Of a stretch of DNA of 14,728 nt, positions 13,929 to 14,728 are shown piece by piece; positions within the stretch are counted from its first letter, which is position 1; each line of letters starts with the position of its first letter. Origin of the DNA: Candidatus Omnitrophota bacterium (GTDB lineage Bacteria > Omnitrophota > Gorgyraeia > Zapsychrales > Zapsychraceae); contig JAGYNW010000028.1 in the NCBI GenBank assembly GCA_018399915.1, positions 1 through 14,728 of the forward strand, given 5' to 3'. The position numbers and the translations under genes were made by a program. Below the pieces are notes generated by a model. The model saw only the letters and a list, made by a program, of their open reading frames with translations. It ran no database searches and was not told the DNA's origin.

Positions 13929-14728
13929 ATGGTATCACGCAGATTTTTGATCTATCTATTGGCCTTCTTCATCGTCTTCCTGTATTATTTCCGCATTAAA
14001 GAGTCTCAGCGGCAGCTTTTATCAACAGCCCGGGTGCCTTACCGGTCAAGTTATCGCCATTTTTCTGATGAACCTAACATTTTTAAGGTCGGACCGGATA
14101 GTGATTTGCCAAAACAGGTAGAGATCGCATTGAATGATCTGATAGAACTGGATTTTAAAACAGTTGCTGAGATCATGGAATCGCGCAAGGCGTATGTTGA
14201 GCGGCATTCCGGACTCTTGGAAAAAGAGTATTTTCCTTTCAAAGCTCCGTTTGGGAATATCGTCGACGGCAAACCATGGTGGGGTATTGAAGGGCAATTT
14301 TGTAAGGGCCCGGGCAAAAAAAGCATTCAGGGGCCTTCGGAAGAAACGCGGTTTTTAGCTAATCCCTATCTTTTGTTAGGGTTGGATGAGAGTAAAGCAT
14401 TTACCATGCGGTGGATGAACCCTTGTTTTGCTGTCTATCCACGGCCGGTGACCTTGCATTGGTTTCCGCAAAAAGCCTTAGCCGAGGTAAGATATGATAT
14501 GTCACGCTTTTTCCGTGAGCGCAAAAGATTACCTGAGAAATTGGGCGATTATCACAGGTTGCAGTTCATCAATTATAATGCCAGGGATTTTGGATACAAC
14601 TATGTTACCGCGGATTTGGCCGAATCCCATAATGTTAAGCGCACGGAAGGTTCGGGTTTATTTGACAAGATATGTCCCTTACGGAGTTTTATTCATTTGG
14701 GGGGAAGCTGCGGGTATCCGGGAAATTG
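13929..14728 (+). CDS. Membrane-anchored protein of unknown function, N-terminal part
   Basis: I do not recognise the family by name. The ATG at 13929 follows AGGAAAGG (13911-13918; the AAAGG end is 10 bases away). The frame stays open to the window end (266 codons, no stop). Residues 1-22 (MVSRRFLIYLLAFFIVFLYYF) have a basic start and one hydrophobic segment with no cleavage site, so it is probably a signal anchor with the rest outside. Notable blocks are GKPWWGIEGQFCKGPGK (114-130), QGPSEETRFLANPYLL, RWMNPCFAVYPRP and LHWFPQ. Cysteines at 125, 166, 249 and 261, together with Trp and Gly-rich blocks, suggest a folded extracytoplasmic domain. It is divergent from the giant genes across a 368-base regulatory region. 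Confidence 0.75.
   Translation, partial: MVSRRFLIYLLAFFIVFLYYFRIKESQRQLLSTARVPYRSSYRHFSDEPNIFKVGPDSDLPKQVEIALNDLIELDFKTVAEIMESRKAYVERHSGLLEKEYFPFKAPFGNIVDGKPWWGIEGQFCKGPGKKSIQGPSEETRFLANPYLLLGLDESKAFTMRWMNPCFAVYPRPVTLHWFPQKALAEVRYDMSRFFRERKRLPEKLGDYHRLQFINYNARDFGYNYVTADLAESHNVKRTEGSGLFDKICPLRSFIHLGGSCGYPGN

Noticed and set aside
14046..14326. Minus-strand frames of 83 and 91 codons
   Set aside because: They are antisense to the open frame from 13929, which has a ribosome site and signal anchor; the minus frames have neither.

Overview
The window looks like a piece of a bacterial genome from a poorly characterised lineage. My best guess is Candidatus Omnitrophota (Omnitrophica). The basis is the very large secreted proteins and their recognisable N-terminal domain and 'GGI(D/N)' C-terminal tail, which I recall from that phylum. 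This is recollection and was not searched. About 90% of the window is two giant genes on the minus strand.

Layout, left to right: (1) positions 1-188, minus strand, the start of a gene for a small secreted protein, with its own good promoter at 231-259. (2) 189-344, a spacer holding that promoter and a small inverted repeat. (3) 345-5165, minus strand, a 1606-residue exported protein. It has a shared N-terminal domain, a long helical middle, a thermolysin-like zinc-protease signature (HELMH plus ELLSD) and a shared C-terminal tail. (4) 5212-13560, minus strand, a 2782-residue exported protein with the same N-terminal domain and tail. Between them lies a string of repeated modules: four of about 238 residues, two of about 105, two of about 130, two of about 200 (split by another module), a helical module and a degenerate receiver-like domain. 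(5) 13561-13928, a divergent regulatory region with a structured, terminator-like leader. (6) 13929 to the window end, plus strand, the start of a gene for a membrane-anchored protein of unknown function.

The main finding is the architecture of the two giant proteins. They are neighbours (46 bases apart, same strand), share their first ~365 and last ~50 residues, and differ completely in between. In the larger one nearly every module begins at a short D-x-(A/S)-M motif, found 12 times plus one variant. The spacings are 106, 104, 133, 125, 193, 194, 202 and 167 residues, and about 236-242 inside the four-fold array. The smaller protein has the motif once after the N-terminal domain and once before the tail. 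The motif therefore acts as punctuation between interchangeable cargo modules held between two constant ends. The mature larger protein appears to contain no cysteine, which fits export. Function is not known. One cargo is a probable zinc peptidase and another a non-canonical receiver fold, so delivery of assorted effector modules outside the cytoplasm is a reasonable but untested idea.
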